Source: Spironucleus salmonicida
Taxonomy: Eukaryota; Fornicata; Diplomonadida; Hexamitidae
Assembly: GCA_000497125.2 (NCBI GenBank)
Contig: CM035318.1
Location: 1,174,001 to 1,238,000 of the forward strand
Direction of reading: 5' to 3'
Length of the DNA stretch: 64,000 nt
Position 1 is the first letter of the stretch. Every line of letters begins with the position of its first letter. The position numbers and the translations under genes are program-made. Shown here piece after piece: positions 1-12,183 of the stretch. The notes beneath the pieces were generated by a model. That model ran no database searches. It saw only the letters and a program-made list of their open reading frames with translations, and was not told the DNA's origin.

Positions 1-84
1 GGTAATGCTAAAGAGATATTGTATCATGTCTTAAAGACATCAGTAAATTTCAAGAAAGCAGAATTTTAAAGAAATGTCAAATGA
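1..84 (+). CDS. C-terminal end of a truncated gene, product unknown
   Basis: The window opens inside a reading frame that runs 27 codons and stops at TGA (82-84). One TAA codon is read as glutamine. The fragment is helical and lysine-rich and shows no recognisable motif. A 132-base AT-rich spacer separates it from the next start at 217, as with other gene ends here. It is too short to identify. That it is a real gene end rests only on the open frame and the spacing. Confidence 0.4.
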
Positions 85-216
85 GAATTTTATATATTAT
101 TATATCATCATACACGAATAATATCATATTTAATTAAAGACAAATAATATATAATTTATTTATTATATTATTGAACGTAATATTTATATCTTTTTCCACT
201 CCAAATTTCAACAAAA

Positions 217-1896
217 ATGGACTCTTCCTTTTTTCTGCTGAAGTACTGCCCACCTTTACGCAAGATTTTCACAAAGCACTTTGTGCTTAAATTTCTTATT
301 TCACTTATCTATACAACCGGTTTCTCGGCAGTTTCCCTGCTCATCCTGCCATCCTCCCCGGCGCTGGCCCAGAAAGATACCTTTGTCAAGCTGCTCACAC
401 TACCATTTATTTCAAACATTATTGCCATTTCTTCTTCATCCTACATGTTCTTACCAGTTACTATTCTTACGGTACTGATTTTCGTCCCTATTGATACCCC
501 AAATTTCGTTTTATGGCTAATATCGGGCGTAGTTTTTGTCAAATTTTCAACCTTCTCTGCCGAGCGCTTCACCCACGTGGACTACCACTATTCGTCACGA
601 TCTGCCCTGCTGGGAGACTCGGTCAAAACCGCATTCAAGCGCACCTTTCCACATCTACTAATATGGTAATTTCTGAAGCAGCCGCTCAGTAGTTTCGACC
701 TCGTAGCAGCGTATGCGTTGCTTCTTTTTGCTTCCATTTCGTTCGCATAACCTTTGTTCTTTGGACTACTGTACGAACCCGTGAAGCAGATTCAGAATGA
801 TCCGATTCGCCTAGCAACTATTTCTGCAAATCTGTCGTGTTATTTAGCCTTTCGGGCAGATAATAATCTGAAATATCACAATCAAATTTAGGAGCTTCAG
901 AGGCTTCAAAAAGAGAAAGGAAAGAAAGCTAAACTAACTGAACCAAGAATTAGGTTGATTTTGACGTCTCGAGCCGATAGTTTCGTTATTTCACAGACTA
1001 TTTGTGCAATTCAGCATTTGATTTAGACTGATTTGTAGGGTTCGCTAAATAATACATAATAATTGGTTAGTCCTGCAATTTAACTTGCTGAAAAACTACG
1101 TTCGTTGTTACCCCCTCAGAACTCGTTAACACACCTATTTGAAGCTAATGTTGCCGCTCCTGCTCCTTTGCACTTTTTCCTAGATTTCTTGACGTTTGCC
1201 GCCACGGATTCATTATCTAGAAGTTTTATTGAAAAATAGAACTCTTAAACAATTTTCAGAATTAATTAATTAGTCAAAAAATTGAACTAAGTTTATAGTG
1301 GGGAAACTGTGTTGAAATTAAATTAGATGGTTATGATGTAGGAAAATGATGACTAGTTGGAATTTGATTAGGAACAGCTGTTTGGATTTGGTGTAAATGG
1401 TTTAGATATGGAGAATGATAATGAAACTAAAAAATCTGAATTTAATATTATCAGCGAGGGACGCAAGAAAATTAAGCTTACTCCATTTTAGTTTGTTTCG
1501 TTATATTTGTTCAGCAATTTAACATTTGACTAGCTTATCAATGATCCTGATGCTATTCAAACCTATTTATAACAGAAAGCTATTTTGAAGCTTTAAAATA
1601 AAACTAATTTTATGCATAAACTTATCAATATATTAACGTTCAAATAACTTAGACATTTTGCTGGTGTTTAAGCAAGCTGCTCTGAAGATTTAATTGCGTT
1701 GAGATTCACGTTAGCTGCTGTTTCCGATGTGTGTTTTGGGTTGAGAGGAAATTAGAGCTATTATTTAAGCAAGGAAGCTGGGTTTGAAATTCTAAAATGT
1801 GTAATGTTTGCAGTTTTAAAAAGTGGGCGGAAAGGGAAGTAAGTTGACTAGGTCCTTACCGGTGTTAAAATATAAATGAATTTAATGCGTGAATGA
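217..1896 (+). CDS. Multi-pass membrane protein with helical C-terminal domain
   Basis: An ORF of 559 codons under the TAA/TAG=Gln code, starting at the first ATG after an AT-rich spacer (preceded by AAAA) and ending at TGA. Hydrophobic stretches lie at about residues 25-55, 65-95, 100-115 and 160-190, so the N-terminal third looks like a bundle of membrane helices. The rest is soluble, helical and partly acidic, around residues 370-420. N-terminal membrane helices with a long soluble tail is the layout of the nucleoporin NDC1, but no diagnostic motif was seen, so this is only a suggestion. The 5' end is GC-richer than the 3' end. Confidence 0.7.
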
Positions 1897-2563
1897 TAAA
1901 ATTTACTTTTTCGTAATGAACAATATAAATTTATTTATTCTATGGTCTCTGTAAACTCAATAAGTACCTATTATACATAAAGTGGTGTAACAAATTTATA
2001 TAATTACAATATTATACTAAATTAAGCAATAATAACCTAATTTATTATTGATATAACTAATGAGAAATTAGGAATAATTTGTTAATATAAACGAATCTTT
2101 AATTATTTATAAAGATCAATCTTAGATATTTAAAACAGTGAACTTGATTTGAATTATTTTTTATTATATCAATTAGAATCTTTATTAATATTTGGTTACT
2201 AAAAAAATACTTGCATTTCAAAATAAAAATGATTTTATTAGTTGCATCTTACTTATATTCTCTTTTTAAATAGAGTTAGAAAATAATTATGCATTTAAAG
2301 TATTTAAAGAGCAATTAACTCTATAACCTAGCCTCCTGGTAATTGATATCAACATATTATTTTGATAATTTATAATATATATTAAATATAATTATATAAT
2401 TATCATAAGATAGTAATATCATTGAAATAAATTAAAAACAAAATAATACGTTTCATATATTATATAATAATATAGGTATTAGACGTTACTTTTATATATA
2501 ATTGATTAATTTAAATAAATAAATTTTAAAATAATATATTCAAATATCGACCAATTAATAAAA
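1897..2563. other. AT-rich intergenic stretch, no convincing gene
   Basis: 667 bases of mostly A and T between two plus-strand genes. An open frame from ATG 2230 runs about 110 codons and ends in a TGA that overlaps the ATG of the next gene. With TGA as the only stop, frames of this length arise easily by chance in AT-rich DNA, and its composition (many Ile, Asn, Tyr, Leu codons) is that of the spacer itself. No tRNA or repeat was seen. Confidence 0.5.
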
Positions 2564-2908
2564 ATGACAGTAAATGCAGTTCTCATCACAGATTAGTTTG
2601 ATATTCCTATTTATACTTATTATACAGAAGATATGGAGAAAACTGAGATATAATTTGCTTTGTACGCTGCACTAGATTATTTTTCGATACTATCTGAGAA
2701 AAATGAGACTATATCAGAAGATGCACAAACTTACGCAATTTTTACAAGCTATAATCACAAAATAGTTATATATACATCAACATACATATAAATGTCTGAT
2801 GCTATTTCAGTTTTGATGAAGTTATCCATTAATTGGTAGAAAATAATATTAAATCCATTTTTTTCAAAAGATACTGTTCAAGAACTGGCAGTTTCATTAT
2901 ATGAGTGA
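2564..2908 (+). CDS. TRAPPC2 / sedlin-like TRAPP complex subunit
   Basis: 114 residues, the size expected for a short longin-fold TRAPP subunit. It starts with a beta strand (MTVNAVLITDQFDIPIY). A central helix of the type FALYAALDYF follows, and the C-terminal part carries KIILNPFF, close to the KxxLNPF segment near the end of sedlin/TRAPPC2 proteins. In the family this subunit is part of the tethering complex that captures COPII vesicles and activates Rab1/Ypt1. The fold and end motif support the family. TRAPPC2 versus TRAPPC2L cannot be settled by eye. A TRAPPC1-like gene lies 12 kb away (14452-14859). Confidence 0.7.
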
Positions 2909-3120
2909 ATATTAATACTGGTATAATGCATTATTTATCTATTACTAAAGCTATAATTTAAGAATCAAACCTAATTAAACTATGATATAATTCGTCAGCC
3001 TAATTCAGTTTAATGAACAAATAAATAAGACACATATACAGCTATAACATAGACTAACTTGATTATGCTGAACTTATTGAGAAAATCTATATAAAAAGAA
3101 TTATTAAACTACCAGATATT

Positions 3121-4116
3121 TCACTCAATATCATTAATCCATTTAATTTTAGCGGATAGCTTTCGTTTTGAAGTTTATAAAGTCGTTAAAAATGATCGAA
3201 TCGGGTTACTTCCAATCTATTAAATCTAAATCGTGTCTAAAAGCGATAGGTCATGTCCTTCTGCAAGATTTTTGTATTTTATCAGACTTCTATCTATTTC
3301 ACATTTAATTGTACTCATGATTAGATTTATTTCATCATCAAATCTATCATTTTCTTTTTTATCAAAGAGCTTTAATATACATTTTTCTATCACAAAGCAA
3401 CTATATCTATTTTCAAAAATAATTTGCTCTATTCCTGTAAATAATAATATTTTTATTAAAAGCAGTATTTAATTAAAATTTATTAAATCATCATAAATAA
3501 GTTTTTCTAGTAAATGCGAGGCGTGCTTTCCAAAAACTAACTCCCTTGCATTAGTAATTAATGAATCAATTATAGAGTCTGGACAAAGGGGGTTTGCTAA
3601 TATGTGTTATATTACATAGTTTCCAGTAGTCGAATTAGCTATCTGAACTATGTTTTAATTTATTTAAACAACAAGGTGCGGTGGGATAGAATTGTTTTTC
3701 AAGAGAATTCGAAGTGGCCATGATGAATGTTAATGAATAGCAAATAATAATAAATTTTAGTTATCAGATAGAAGATTAAAAAAGTAGTCTACGATAAATG
3801 GAAATTGATTTATGACATATTAAATAATATGGTTTCCATACTCATTAAAACAGAGCTAATAAAGATTCTCCATAATTTTAGGAAGCAATATGGTATTTGT
3901 CTAGATTGGATCATTAGCCAAAACATTTTGAATATAAATTGATCCCTAGTGCGTCTTAGATAACGCCACAAACTCTAGTTCTATATTAGTAAGCTCTGGA
4001 TTAATCTTTGCTGCGAAGGAATCACTACCCTAGAAGCATATTTCTGGAGATCGCTCATAAACTTTGACATCCGACAGATCAGGCTGGTGCTGCAACGAAA
4101 ACTTGGTCATCTTCAT
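3121..4116 (-). CDS. PUF (Pumilio) family RNA-binding protein
   Basis: 331 residues on the minus strand, ATG at 4116 and TGA at 3121. It contains several PUF-type repeats. The clearest core is NEYGNHIIQYVINQF at about residue 93, of the form xxxGxxxIQ, followed by a second, TTGNYVIQHIL, and a weaker third, GKHASHLLEKL. Residues of these motifs normally contact RNA bases, and PUF proteins bind 3' untranslated regions to repress or localise mRNA. The protein is shorter than a canonical eight-repeat PUF domain plus flanks, and the later repeats are weak. A second in-frame Met lies two codons after the first. Confidence 0.85.
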
Positions 4117-4223
4117 TTTAAAAAATAAACGATATATTATACAAATTAGAGCCAATTTACTTATTTTTCAACTTTGTAAGTTATTGAAATTACATCTTTG
4201 CCCCCGAAATCTGCCCACTCCCA

Positions 4224-5039
4224 ATGTCTTACGATCTGAAGGACCACGCATTCTGCACCCAGAACGACAAGACACAGCACGTCGTCGTACGACGGATCGA
4301 GCCTGGGAGCGCATTCTACGTGCAGAACTTCGGTTCAGGGCGACTCTTTCCAGCGCGGCTCGCGGAGCTGCGGCCCTTCGACCTCGAGGTCGCGAAGACG
4401 CTGAAAAACAAGAAGACACTCGCGTTTGTAGAGTAGGTGCTGGAGGGCAAGGTGCTCCGGACAGCGCAGAAGCAGTTCCTGTTCGATGGCGAGGTGCTGC
4501 GCGAGCAGCCGAAGCGGCGCGGGACGCTGCACAACGCGCTGGAGCTACGGTTCCGGCTGCCGCACTTCCTCTTCGCAGCGCAGCTTCCGCAGGTCCGCGT
4601 CGCCACGGAGACGCTCCAGGTGCAGCAGGAGTCGCTGTCCACGTACTTGAACGTCTGTAACAACCACTCCTGTATAGTGCTCCCAACGAGCGCAGCTGCA
4701 CAGCTGCTGGAGATGAAGGCGCAGCTGCCGCTGGCGCCCGCCGCGCCCCCGAAATCTGGCGACTTGCTGGGCGCTTTGGCGCGGGTCCGGCGCGGTGCTG
4801 TGGCTGCGCCACTGGCCGAGTTCCAGCGCGACTTCCTGGCCGAGTTCGCGCCCGTGTTCTCGGAGGGCGAAATCGGCACCGCGGAGGCCGTTTTTGCGCT
4901 TTTCGGGTCAGGCGATGTGCGCCAAATCGTCAACTTTTGCAACTCGCTCGCACACGAGCGCTACGGCCTCCGGGAGCGCTGCATGCTCGTCTGCATCGTT
5001 GATTTCCTGGGCCAGCGCTAGTACCAGTACTTCAAGTGA
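4224..5039 (+). CDS. GC-rich unknown protein, 271 residues
   Basis: ORF from ATG 4224 to TGA 5037-5039, with two TAG codons read as glutamine (4434 and 5019) and many CAG codons. Third positions are almost all G or C, in sharp contrast to the AT-rich genes on both sides. The N-terminal half is beta-strand-like and basic, with a leucine- and arginine-rich central part. Residues 190-265 form amphipathic helices around FAPVFSEGEIGTAEAVFALF. I do not recognise the family. It diverges from the PUF gene across a 107-base gap that must hold both promoters. Confidence 0.75.
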
Positions 5040-5220
5040 GCAGCGTATTTTTTGTTTTCAGTGTATAATAATGCAAAAATTTAATAACGGATTTGTATAT
5101 ATTATGTAATTTTAATGATAGATTTTCGGTAAGTTACCGTTTCTTTATATGGAGGCCTAACTTGCTTAGGTGCAGGAATTTCTTAAGTGCATATAACTAA
5201 GTTCACTGTTCAATGAAAAT

Positions 5221-8200
5221 ATGTTTGACGCAATTAAATATTTCTCCAACATTGACTCCTCTATAAATACGTAATTTGATAATTCTGAAATAGAGTTTTA
5301 GGTTTTAGATTTTTTCACTAAGGAAATGGAAGAATCTGCTTTGCAAGGTAGTTAGGCATGCAGACCTTTTAAAAATTTCCACTCATTTTAAGATAAATAC
5401 ACTAACAACAATGAATTTTTCAACAGTGATCTTTTCCACCCAATGCCTTCTGGGGATTTACCTTTTACAGATCAAGTTGTTTAGTTTCAGTAAGCATTTT
5501 AAAATAACGAAAATATTAGAGTTTAAATTACAATATATTTAAGGCAACTTAATTCTCATGCATAGATGAGTTCTGAAAATGCATTTAATTCGATTTTTGA
5601 AGATTATTCTGAATGTTTATAATATTTTAGGGCACAATCATCTAGCACTCTAAATGTATCGTAAGCTCAAAGTAAACAAGATATTTGTAAATTAGATTAA
5701 CAACATAGCACTTCCTGGGGACCGAAAAAATTAATAATGTTTGGTTTATTATTTTGTCTAAGACCTATGATTCTTACTATTTTATATGCTGTCAAGGTGT
5801 CTGACCCAATTAATTTACATTTATTTTAATCATACAAGATAGATTAATCCTCAGCTTCAAAATAAAAGCAAGTAAATGAATCGCCATTAATATGTGATCC
5901 AATTACCAATGTTATTAATGAGTTTGGTGGATATTATTTCTTTTATGAATTAATTGATGGCATATATAATTTTCTCATGCTAGATGAATGCTACAAACCA
6001 GATATTTCCTATTCAATTTATCAATATATATTAGAGTTTATAATGATTATTCCTCCTATTTTAGATTAATATTCTTAGGTGTTTTCCTGGAAGTAAGATA
6101 ATCAAATATATAAAGAAATTAATGATAAAATCAATAAAATTTTAGAGAAAACAAAATCTTTAACATAATTCGCCACTTCAGGCTACTTAGAACAATATAA
6201 TGACGAAAATGATCTTTTATATAATTTTCCATCAAATACTATTATATCATTATAAGAGTTATATTCAAAGGTTTCGTGCGCTAAAAATGGGAATTATGAA
6301 GAACTTAACCTATTTTTTGAATAAATTCTGATGAATTAAATAAAATAGTAGTAAAAATCAATACCTAATTCCATTTCTTATATTTTAGGTTTAAGAATGT
6401 GTTTAGATGAAGAATATCCGAATTAGTTGGATTAATATTTAGAATAATCAATTTTGAAAGTATTTGGTTAAACGAATCCAAGAATCTCTTTTTACTTATC
6501 AGAGTAGTTTTTAAGTAGTTTTTAACCATTTTCTCTGCGATATGTAAATACAGTTTTTAAATTTGCAGAATTTGTTTATTCCAAAGATATTTATGAATTA
6601 ACAAATAATCAAAAAGCAATAGCAGCTTCTAGATAGGGTATAGCCTTAGCCCTTAAAAATTATTAGCAAGATTTGTAGGAAACTACAGTATAAAAGCATT
6701 TGATTGATGATATTAAGAGTATTTCCTCAGATTTGAAAAAGTCCTAGTTAGATATATCAATTCAAACATTTAGTCATTTACTCAAATTTTATATTTAATT
6801 GATTGAATAAAAAATTATACTCTCATAATAAGAATTACAATATTATGACGATGAGAACCTTAGTTCCTTAACAATAGGTGATCAGCTTGAATCGATAATT
6901 GGTACAGAAGAATTTAATTTGTAGTTGGTATCATTATTTTCAAAGTTTGAATTACTACATACTGAAAAAGACTTTCAAAAATAATAGAAATATAAAATAA
7001 TGTAGGTTAATATTTTATAAAAATAACTAAAAGATATTACAATATTAGTGAATACATCAATACCTGAAATATAATAATTTTGGTAATTAGATATCAGTAA
7101 TATTGAATGCCCATAACTTAATATTACTAATGAATTAGATAAATTTTATTTAGGTTAATCATCTGAATATGATTCGTTTGGTCATATTTATATTAATATT
7201 TTATAAGAATCCAAGACATGTGTTAGTTAGGCTATTATAGTAGATGAATATGTTATTATCAATAAGGCAGTATTAGATGTTACTATCACAAACAAACAAT
7301 TCACGTTGAATAATTTTGCATTTTTATAAGAATTAGAATAATAAGACAAGTATAATGTCGTTATTAAAATCTATCCTATTTATAAAGTAAAAGTGGATTA
7401 GTATCTACTACCAATTGCCTTCAAATAAAATTAAAATTATACTTATAATGTAATTTAACCTAATGTGAATTAATTAAGAGAACTAAGTTTTACGTATTAA
7501 GAAACAGGATAATGTTCTCTTAACAATTAATCATGTAATGCATGTCAATTTAAAGGTATTTAGCATTTTAACTTTATTTCAGGAAGATTTAACTAATATT
7601 TACATAATTGGGAAGAATTTTATAGTCAATTTTTCATTCATTAAACATAGAAGGATATTATTATTTAAAGTCTGGATATGTTATAATTTAATTTTGTAGA
7701 TGATGATATTATTGTTTCAGATTTCACGTCATTGTTATACTTATTCAAATATAATTATTAAGGTGATCTATAAGTTGCTTTTACTTAAATTGCAATTGTG
7801 CTACTTAGAAAAAATTTGATACGTAATACTAAGGCATCCGCCACATATGTTAATAATATTATAAAAGGTTATGACGGTGATAAATTATTTGAGTTTCTAA
7901 CGAAAATAATATCTCACTATTATGAAAATGATAAAGAAAATGTTTTAATCTAAAAGCTAATGTCACTAATTGGGAATGTGTCACCATTTAATATTAATTC
8001 AAAAGTGTTAGTTTTTGATAAATTTTCATTCTAAAAATTTGTTAGAAACCAATATACTGTTATTTACCGTATAATAGATTAACATGGAGTTGGTATTAAT
8101 TTAATTCCTGGCGTACGTAATATTTTTGTAAAAAATTCAGTTATTTAAAATTAATAAGTTGTGTCTATTAAATTTAAATCAGAATTAAAGCTATCATAAG

Positions 8201-8901
8201 TTTGTTAAATTTTGTATTTAAATTACAATAGAATTATAGATTTAGTATCAAATTAATCTGATATTGTGTTTACGAAGGAGTGTGTTAATGTTAAAGTTAA
8301 TGATATTTTGGTATCATCCATGTCTTTGTCTCCTTTTGTGAAAGCAGAGTTTAAAAACAATCTATTGGTGGTTTATATTGAATAAAATCAGATAGAAGTA
8401 TTCATAAATTATATAATGTAATAGAAGCTCATATAATAGTCTATATTCTAAACAGTGAATCGAATGTTCCCTAATAATCTGAAAAAGAATTGCTTAAATA
8501 ACAGATTTGTTATCGTCTCCAATCATATTTTATAATTCTTATAATCTTCAGAATCAATTTTTGTTCAAAAATCTGAAGATTATAAGCTAGATATTGCTGA
8601 CTAGATTTTACGTCTCAAAGGTGATAAGGAATTTAGCCCCATCCACAACACGTATATTAAACCCTCATCACAAGAGAAAGTAGAAAAGTAATTAAAGAGT
8701 TAGCTTGAGTTAATTTAGGAAATCCTGAAATACTATTCCATAAAGTTACCTGAATATTAAATTATTAAAAAATTGATAGCGCTTTTAGAAACAGGTGAAT
8801 TTGACAATCTTTTAGATTATTATCCTCAACTTGCTGTAAGTAAAGTTATTTGGGATAAAATGACTCATACTGATGATGATTTCATTATTGAGATTGAATG
8901 A
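5221..8901 (+). CDS. Large unknown protein, 1226 residues
   Basis: A single frame of 1227 codons uninterrupted by TGA, with more than one hundred TAA/TAG codons that would all be stops in the standard code. Composition is rich in Gln, Asn, Ile, Tyr and Leu. One hydrophobic stretch sits near residues 180-200 (MFGLLFCLRPMILTILY). A possible CxxC (CNACQ) lies near residue 780. The remainder alternates helical and strand-like regions without a motif I can name. An out-of-frame ATG lies 8 bases upstream of the chosen start. It ends 7 bases before the stop of the convergent gene at 8909. Confidence 0.85.
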
Positions 8902-8908
8902 TAATTTT

Positions 8909-9379
8909 TCACTCATTTTGGAAACGCTTCCGTAGCTCAGCAGCTCTTATTTCAGCTAAATAATTAGAGCTTTAAAATTCAAATTCCGTGAGCTGTACAT
9001 TTCCAGCTTGCCCTTTAAGAATAAAATCTGTGCAATTTATTTCATCTGGATTTTCCCTTAACTGTTAGTCATTCAATAGCCTTTATATCTATTTAAGAGT
9101 AAATTAGAGGTGGTTTTCTTTGGAAAGCGCATATTATTCTGCTTTAAGATTTTTACCTAACTTTTATTGTAAATCATCAATATAAGCTGCTCCCATTTTA
9201 GAGCGTTTAATAATACGCGTTTATCTTGATAAGGCTTCAGGAATCTCTTTCGTTTCGAATGCTTTAGCATCATTAAAATTTGCTTTAAATTTATGCTCAT
9301 ATACATTGTGAATTTTGAAATTCTTATCTCGGGCGGTCGTCTTTTTAACCTTTTATCCCATTTTATTTAGCCTAGCCAT
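8909..9379 (-). CDS. Small basic protein of unknown function
   Basis: 156 residues on the minus strand. The N-terminus is strongly basic (MARLNKMGQKVKKTTARDKN), followed by charged helical segments and an acidic/basic C-terminal helix (SSNYLAEIRAAELRKRFQN). The size and lysine-rich start resemble small ribosome-biogenesis factors such as Nop16-type proteins, but no signature was found. It is divergent with the uS4 gene, separated by 98 AT-rich bases that probably hold both promoters, so co-expression with ribosomal genes is plausible but inferred. Confidence 0.7.
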
Positions 9380-9477
9380 TATAGAAATGAAAAAAGGAAC
9401 GCTAGAACAAGTAATATAACAATATAACAATTAATAATTTTCATTTCACTTTTTTTTCATTTCACCGCTCCTCGTGC

Positions 9478-9984
9478 ATGCCTCAGATCAGCCGTCTTTA
9501 AAATTAGAGGAAAACCTACTCCACCCCTAAGAGAAGATTTGAAAAGTCTCGTATCATGTCTGAACTTGAGCTTGCTGGTAAGTATGGTCTTCGTAACAAG
9601 CGTGAAATATACCGTGCACGTCTTGCTCTCGCTAAGATGAGATCTGCAGCTCGTAATCTCCTTACTCTCGATGCTCACGATCAGAAGCGTGTTATTGAAG
9701 GTGATGCCCTCCTTCGCCGTTTACATGCCCTTGGTGTTCTTGACGCTGAAAAGAATGAACTCGATCACATCCTCTCTCTTACCGTTGAGAATGTTCTTGA
9801 GCGTAGACTTTAAACCATTTTAGCCAACAACTCTACCACCAAGTCTGTCCACCAAGCTCGTGTTTGGATCCGTCATGGACATATCCAGATTGGTAACCAG
9901 ATCGTTAATATCCCCAGCTATCTCGTCAGAACCTCATCTGAATAACACATCCGTATTTCCGAGAAATCCGCTTATGCTAAGTGA
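9478..9984 (+). CDS. RPS9: Ribosomal protein uS4 (eukaryotic S9)
   Basis: 168 residues. The N-terminus ([15 protein letters not shown]) and the core segment [20 protein letters not shown] match eukaryotic small-subunit protein uS4. They are followed by [22 protein letters not shown] and the S4 RNA-binding domain ([20 protein letters not shown]). The start is 9478, not the Met at 9556, because the 26 upstream codons, which include a TAA and a TAG, carry conserved uS4 sequence. It is shorter than the usual 185-195 residues because the C-terminal basic tail is missing: the protein stops soon after the S4 domain. Codon use is comparatively GC-rich, as expected for a highly expressed gene. Confidence 0.97.
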
Positions 9985-10116
9985 TAATTTAAACTTTTAC
10001 TTAGCTTTATAATAGTACACATTAGTGTAACTTTCAATTAATTATTTTTAAAATAATAAATACTATTAATAATGATATAATATATTAATAACCCTCTCCA
10101 TTTTTCATTCCTCAAA

Positions 10117-10806
10117 ATGAGCCAAAGATTTCGTTCATACTATGCTGATTTTATGACACTCTTACCTGAAGATCGAAATAAATCTTCAAAACAATATGAT
10201 ACTGAAATATAAGAAATATTCTCAAAGTAGCGTGCCGAAAATCATTTATCAAGACCTGAAAAATCTCAAGCATTTTACGATGCATAATAGGCAAAGCAAA
10301 ATGCTAAAAACGAAGAGAGAAGAAATTTAGTAATGAAGTCTAAGATGGAAAGCAAAGCAAAGAGATAAAATTAATAAGAGGAGAATGTAACTATGGATTT
10401 TGGTGTTGTTGATACTGATACTTTACGTCAAGAAAAAATTAACAAGATTTTCAACGATCAATCAAAATCTAAACTATCGAAGACAAAGGATGAACTGAAT
10501 AAGGCAAAGGACATACAGTCTATGAAAACAAAGGCTGAAGACGGTGATTTATCCGCCTTGAAGAAGTTAAAAGAATTTGAGACAGAAGCTGCGTTGTAAA
10601 GAATATAAGGCCAGAAAGTGCACGATGATGTTTCTAGACTATAGAAATCTATTAAAAACCAAGAATAGATGAAAAAGAAAAGGACAAAGGAGTATGATCA
10701 CAAGCAACAAATCAAGGAGGTTCAAACCTTAGTTGCAGCTGGCACGAAATACCAGGACGCTAAAAAGTCTATCTTTTCAGACAAGAAGCAGCACCCCAAA
10801 AAGTGA
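10117..10806 (+). CDS. Charged coiled-coil protein, unknown
   Basis: 229 residues, very rich in Lys, Glu, Gln, Asp and Ser and nearly devoid of aromatic residues after the N-terminus. The whole length is predicted helical by eye, with long runs of charged residues (residues 60-95 and 180-225) and a lysine-rich C-terminus. This resembles nucleolar or ribosome-biogenesis proteins, but no family motif was found. It lies downstream of uS4 on the same strand, with a 132-base AT-rich gap. Its stop is 33 bases from the stop of the convergent gene. Confidence 0.75.
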
Positions 10807-10839
10807 AGTCGCCTTGTGAAATATTCTCTTTTGCTGGTT

Positions 10840-11442
10840 TCATAGTTCCTACATACCTCCTTCATATTCTTAGCCCCTCAAAACGCTCCTACCCCATTCA
10901 GCACTCTCGCTCTCTGGACCGTCGAATTTATAACTTTTACCTTTCCTTATAATATAATATAATCCAATTTGAAATTCAATTTCTACTCCTTTTAGCTCCT
11001 TTTCATTTCCAGTAACGAGCACGCCTTGCACACCCAATTATCGCAGCAGAACGAGCGCCTTGAGCGTTAGCGGGGCCTACACGATTAGAACCGCATCGGA
11101 TTCTGAGAATATGATAGCGTCCTTCAAGAATTCTGCACCTTTGAAAGAGTCTAAATTCTCCAAAACAAAACTTTCTATTTTTGAAAAATCTACTAATTTT
11201 TGTTGGGTTTCTGGGCCAAAAAGGGCAAACTAGTTAGGTGTTTCGCAGTGGATGGATGCACAGCTCACAGAGTGGAACGAGAGCGTTGCCTGGAACTTTT
11301 TGTCAAGCATAAAAATGCGCTTTTTGAGTTGCTTTGTGGGTGTTCCAATAGTGTAGAATATTCCAAATTCGGCCTAGGAGCCTATTAGTGCACGGTAGGC
11401 GCCAGCGGAAAGATGTGTTTGGAGCGTAATAAAAATGAACAT
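10840..11442 (-). CDS. Unknown protein, 200 residues
   Basis: Minus-strand frame from ATG 11440-11442 to TGA at 10840, moderately GC-rich. It opens with a hydrophobic segment (MFIFITLQTHLSAGAYRALI), which may be a beta strand or a weak signal. The remainder looks alpha/beta (LKALVLLRQLGVQGVLVTGN). Two TAA and three TAG codons act as Gln. I do not recognise it. It is divergent with the gene at 11496, sharing a 53-base promoter gap, and convergent with the charged coiled-coil gene. Confidence 0.7.
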
Positions 11443-11495
11443 TTTTATTTTTAATAAGATATATAATATAATAATCGTAACATATTGTTTTAAAA

Positions 11496-12173
11496 ATGAT
11501 TCTTCTCGTCGCCCGTTTAAGGACCGCGACAACGTTTACACAGGATAGTTTGGTTAAAGAATTTGCATCTTTTGGTGTGTTATATACTGGTAAAGATCAT
11601 TTTGAAGTGGTGTAAATCTTGAATTAAATTTAAAAAACTGTTCCAAAAAAGCATTTCCCAATTCTGCATGCTAAATGTTAAGAAAATACCAAAATATGTG
11701 ATTAAATCGATAGTTTGCCGAGTTTTGTAGTAAATAATATAAGTCCCAAAGGTTCACCTTCGATCAGGTATAAAGGGGATTTTTCTTATTAGGACTTAGA
11801 GATATTCATTAGAAATCACATAACCGCTCCTTTAGGATAATTTACTGACTATAATGGCTTTAATAAGTAAATTTCTGAAAATAAAACCGAAATTTGGTCC
11901 TTTTTCAGGCTTTCTAAGGATGCATATGAGACCTTTATAGTGTACGATATTTGTATAGAATTTATGTAGATAGTTACACCATGCTTGATTTAAGATTATA
12001 ATGAAAATATTAAGAAGTAAATCAATAATGTATAGTTTACAGATTTCTTAGAAGAAAACGAATTTACGATTGTAATATATAGCAATGGTGTATTTACTAA
12101 ATACGTTGGCGAAGTTTCAGTTCTTGCATTACGGAGATGGTTTAGATTTGTAATAGAAAGAGAGTAACTATGA
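11496..12173 (+). CDS. Thioredoxin-fold (PDI-like) protein lacking the CxxC
   Basis: 225 residues. Residues 50-110 read like the second half of a thioredoxin domain: KHFPILHAKCQENTKICDQI, LPSFVV, then GSPSIRYKGDFSYQDLEIFI. This matches the segment of protein disulfide isomerases from the strand after the active site to the last helix. The WCGHC-type active site is absent, so a redox role is unlikely and a chaperone-like or structural role is possible. There is no clear signal peptide, though the first ten residues are hydrophobic. The assignment rests on pattern only. Confidence 0.6.
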
Positions 12174-12183
12174 ATGATTCAAC

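Noticed and set aside
2230-2565. 112-codon plus frame overlapping the TRAPPC2 start
   Set aside because: Composition equals that of AT-rich spacer and the frame is of a length expected by chance with one stop codon.
3233-3472. 79-codon plus-strand ORF
   Set aside because: Antisense to the PUF gene; low-complexity Ser/Phe/Ile translation.
4168-4942. Long minus-strand and overlapping plus ORFs in the GC-rich gene at 4224
   Set aside because: Shadow frames: Arg/Ala/Ser-rich translations caused by GC-rich codons; the plus frame 4224-5039 is bounded by ATG and TGA and fits the local layout.
8932-9000. tRNA-like stretch: TAGCTCAGCAGC and ATTCAAATTCC with box A/B spacing
   Set aside because: It lies inside the coherent minus-strand ORF 8909-9379 and lacks a proper acceptor stem and anticodon loop.
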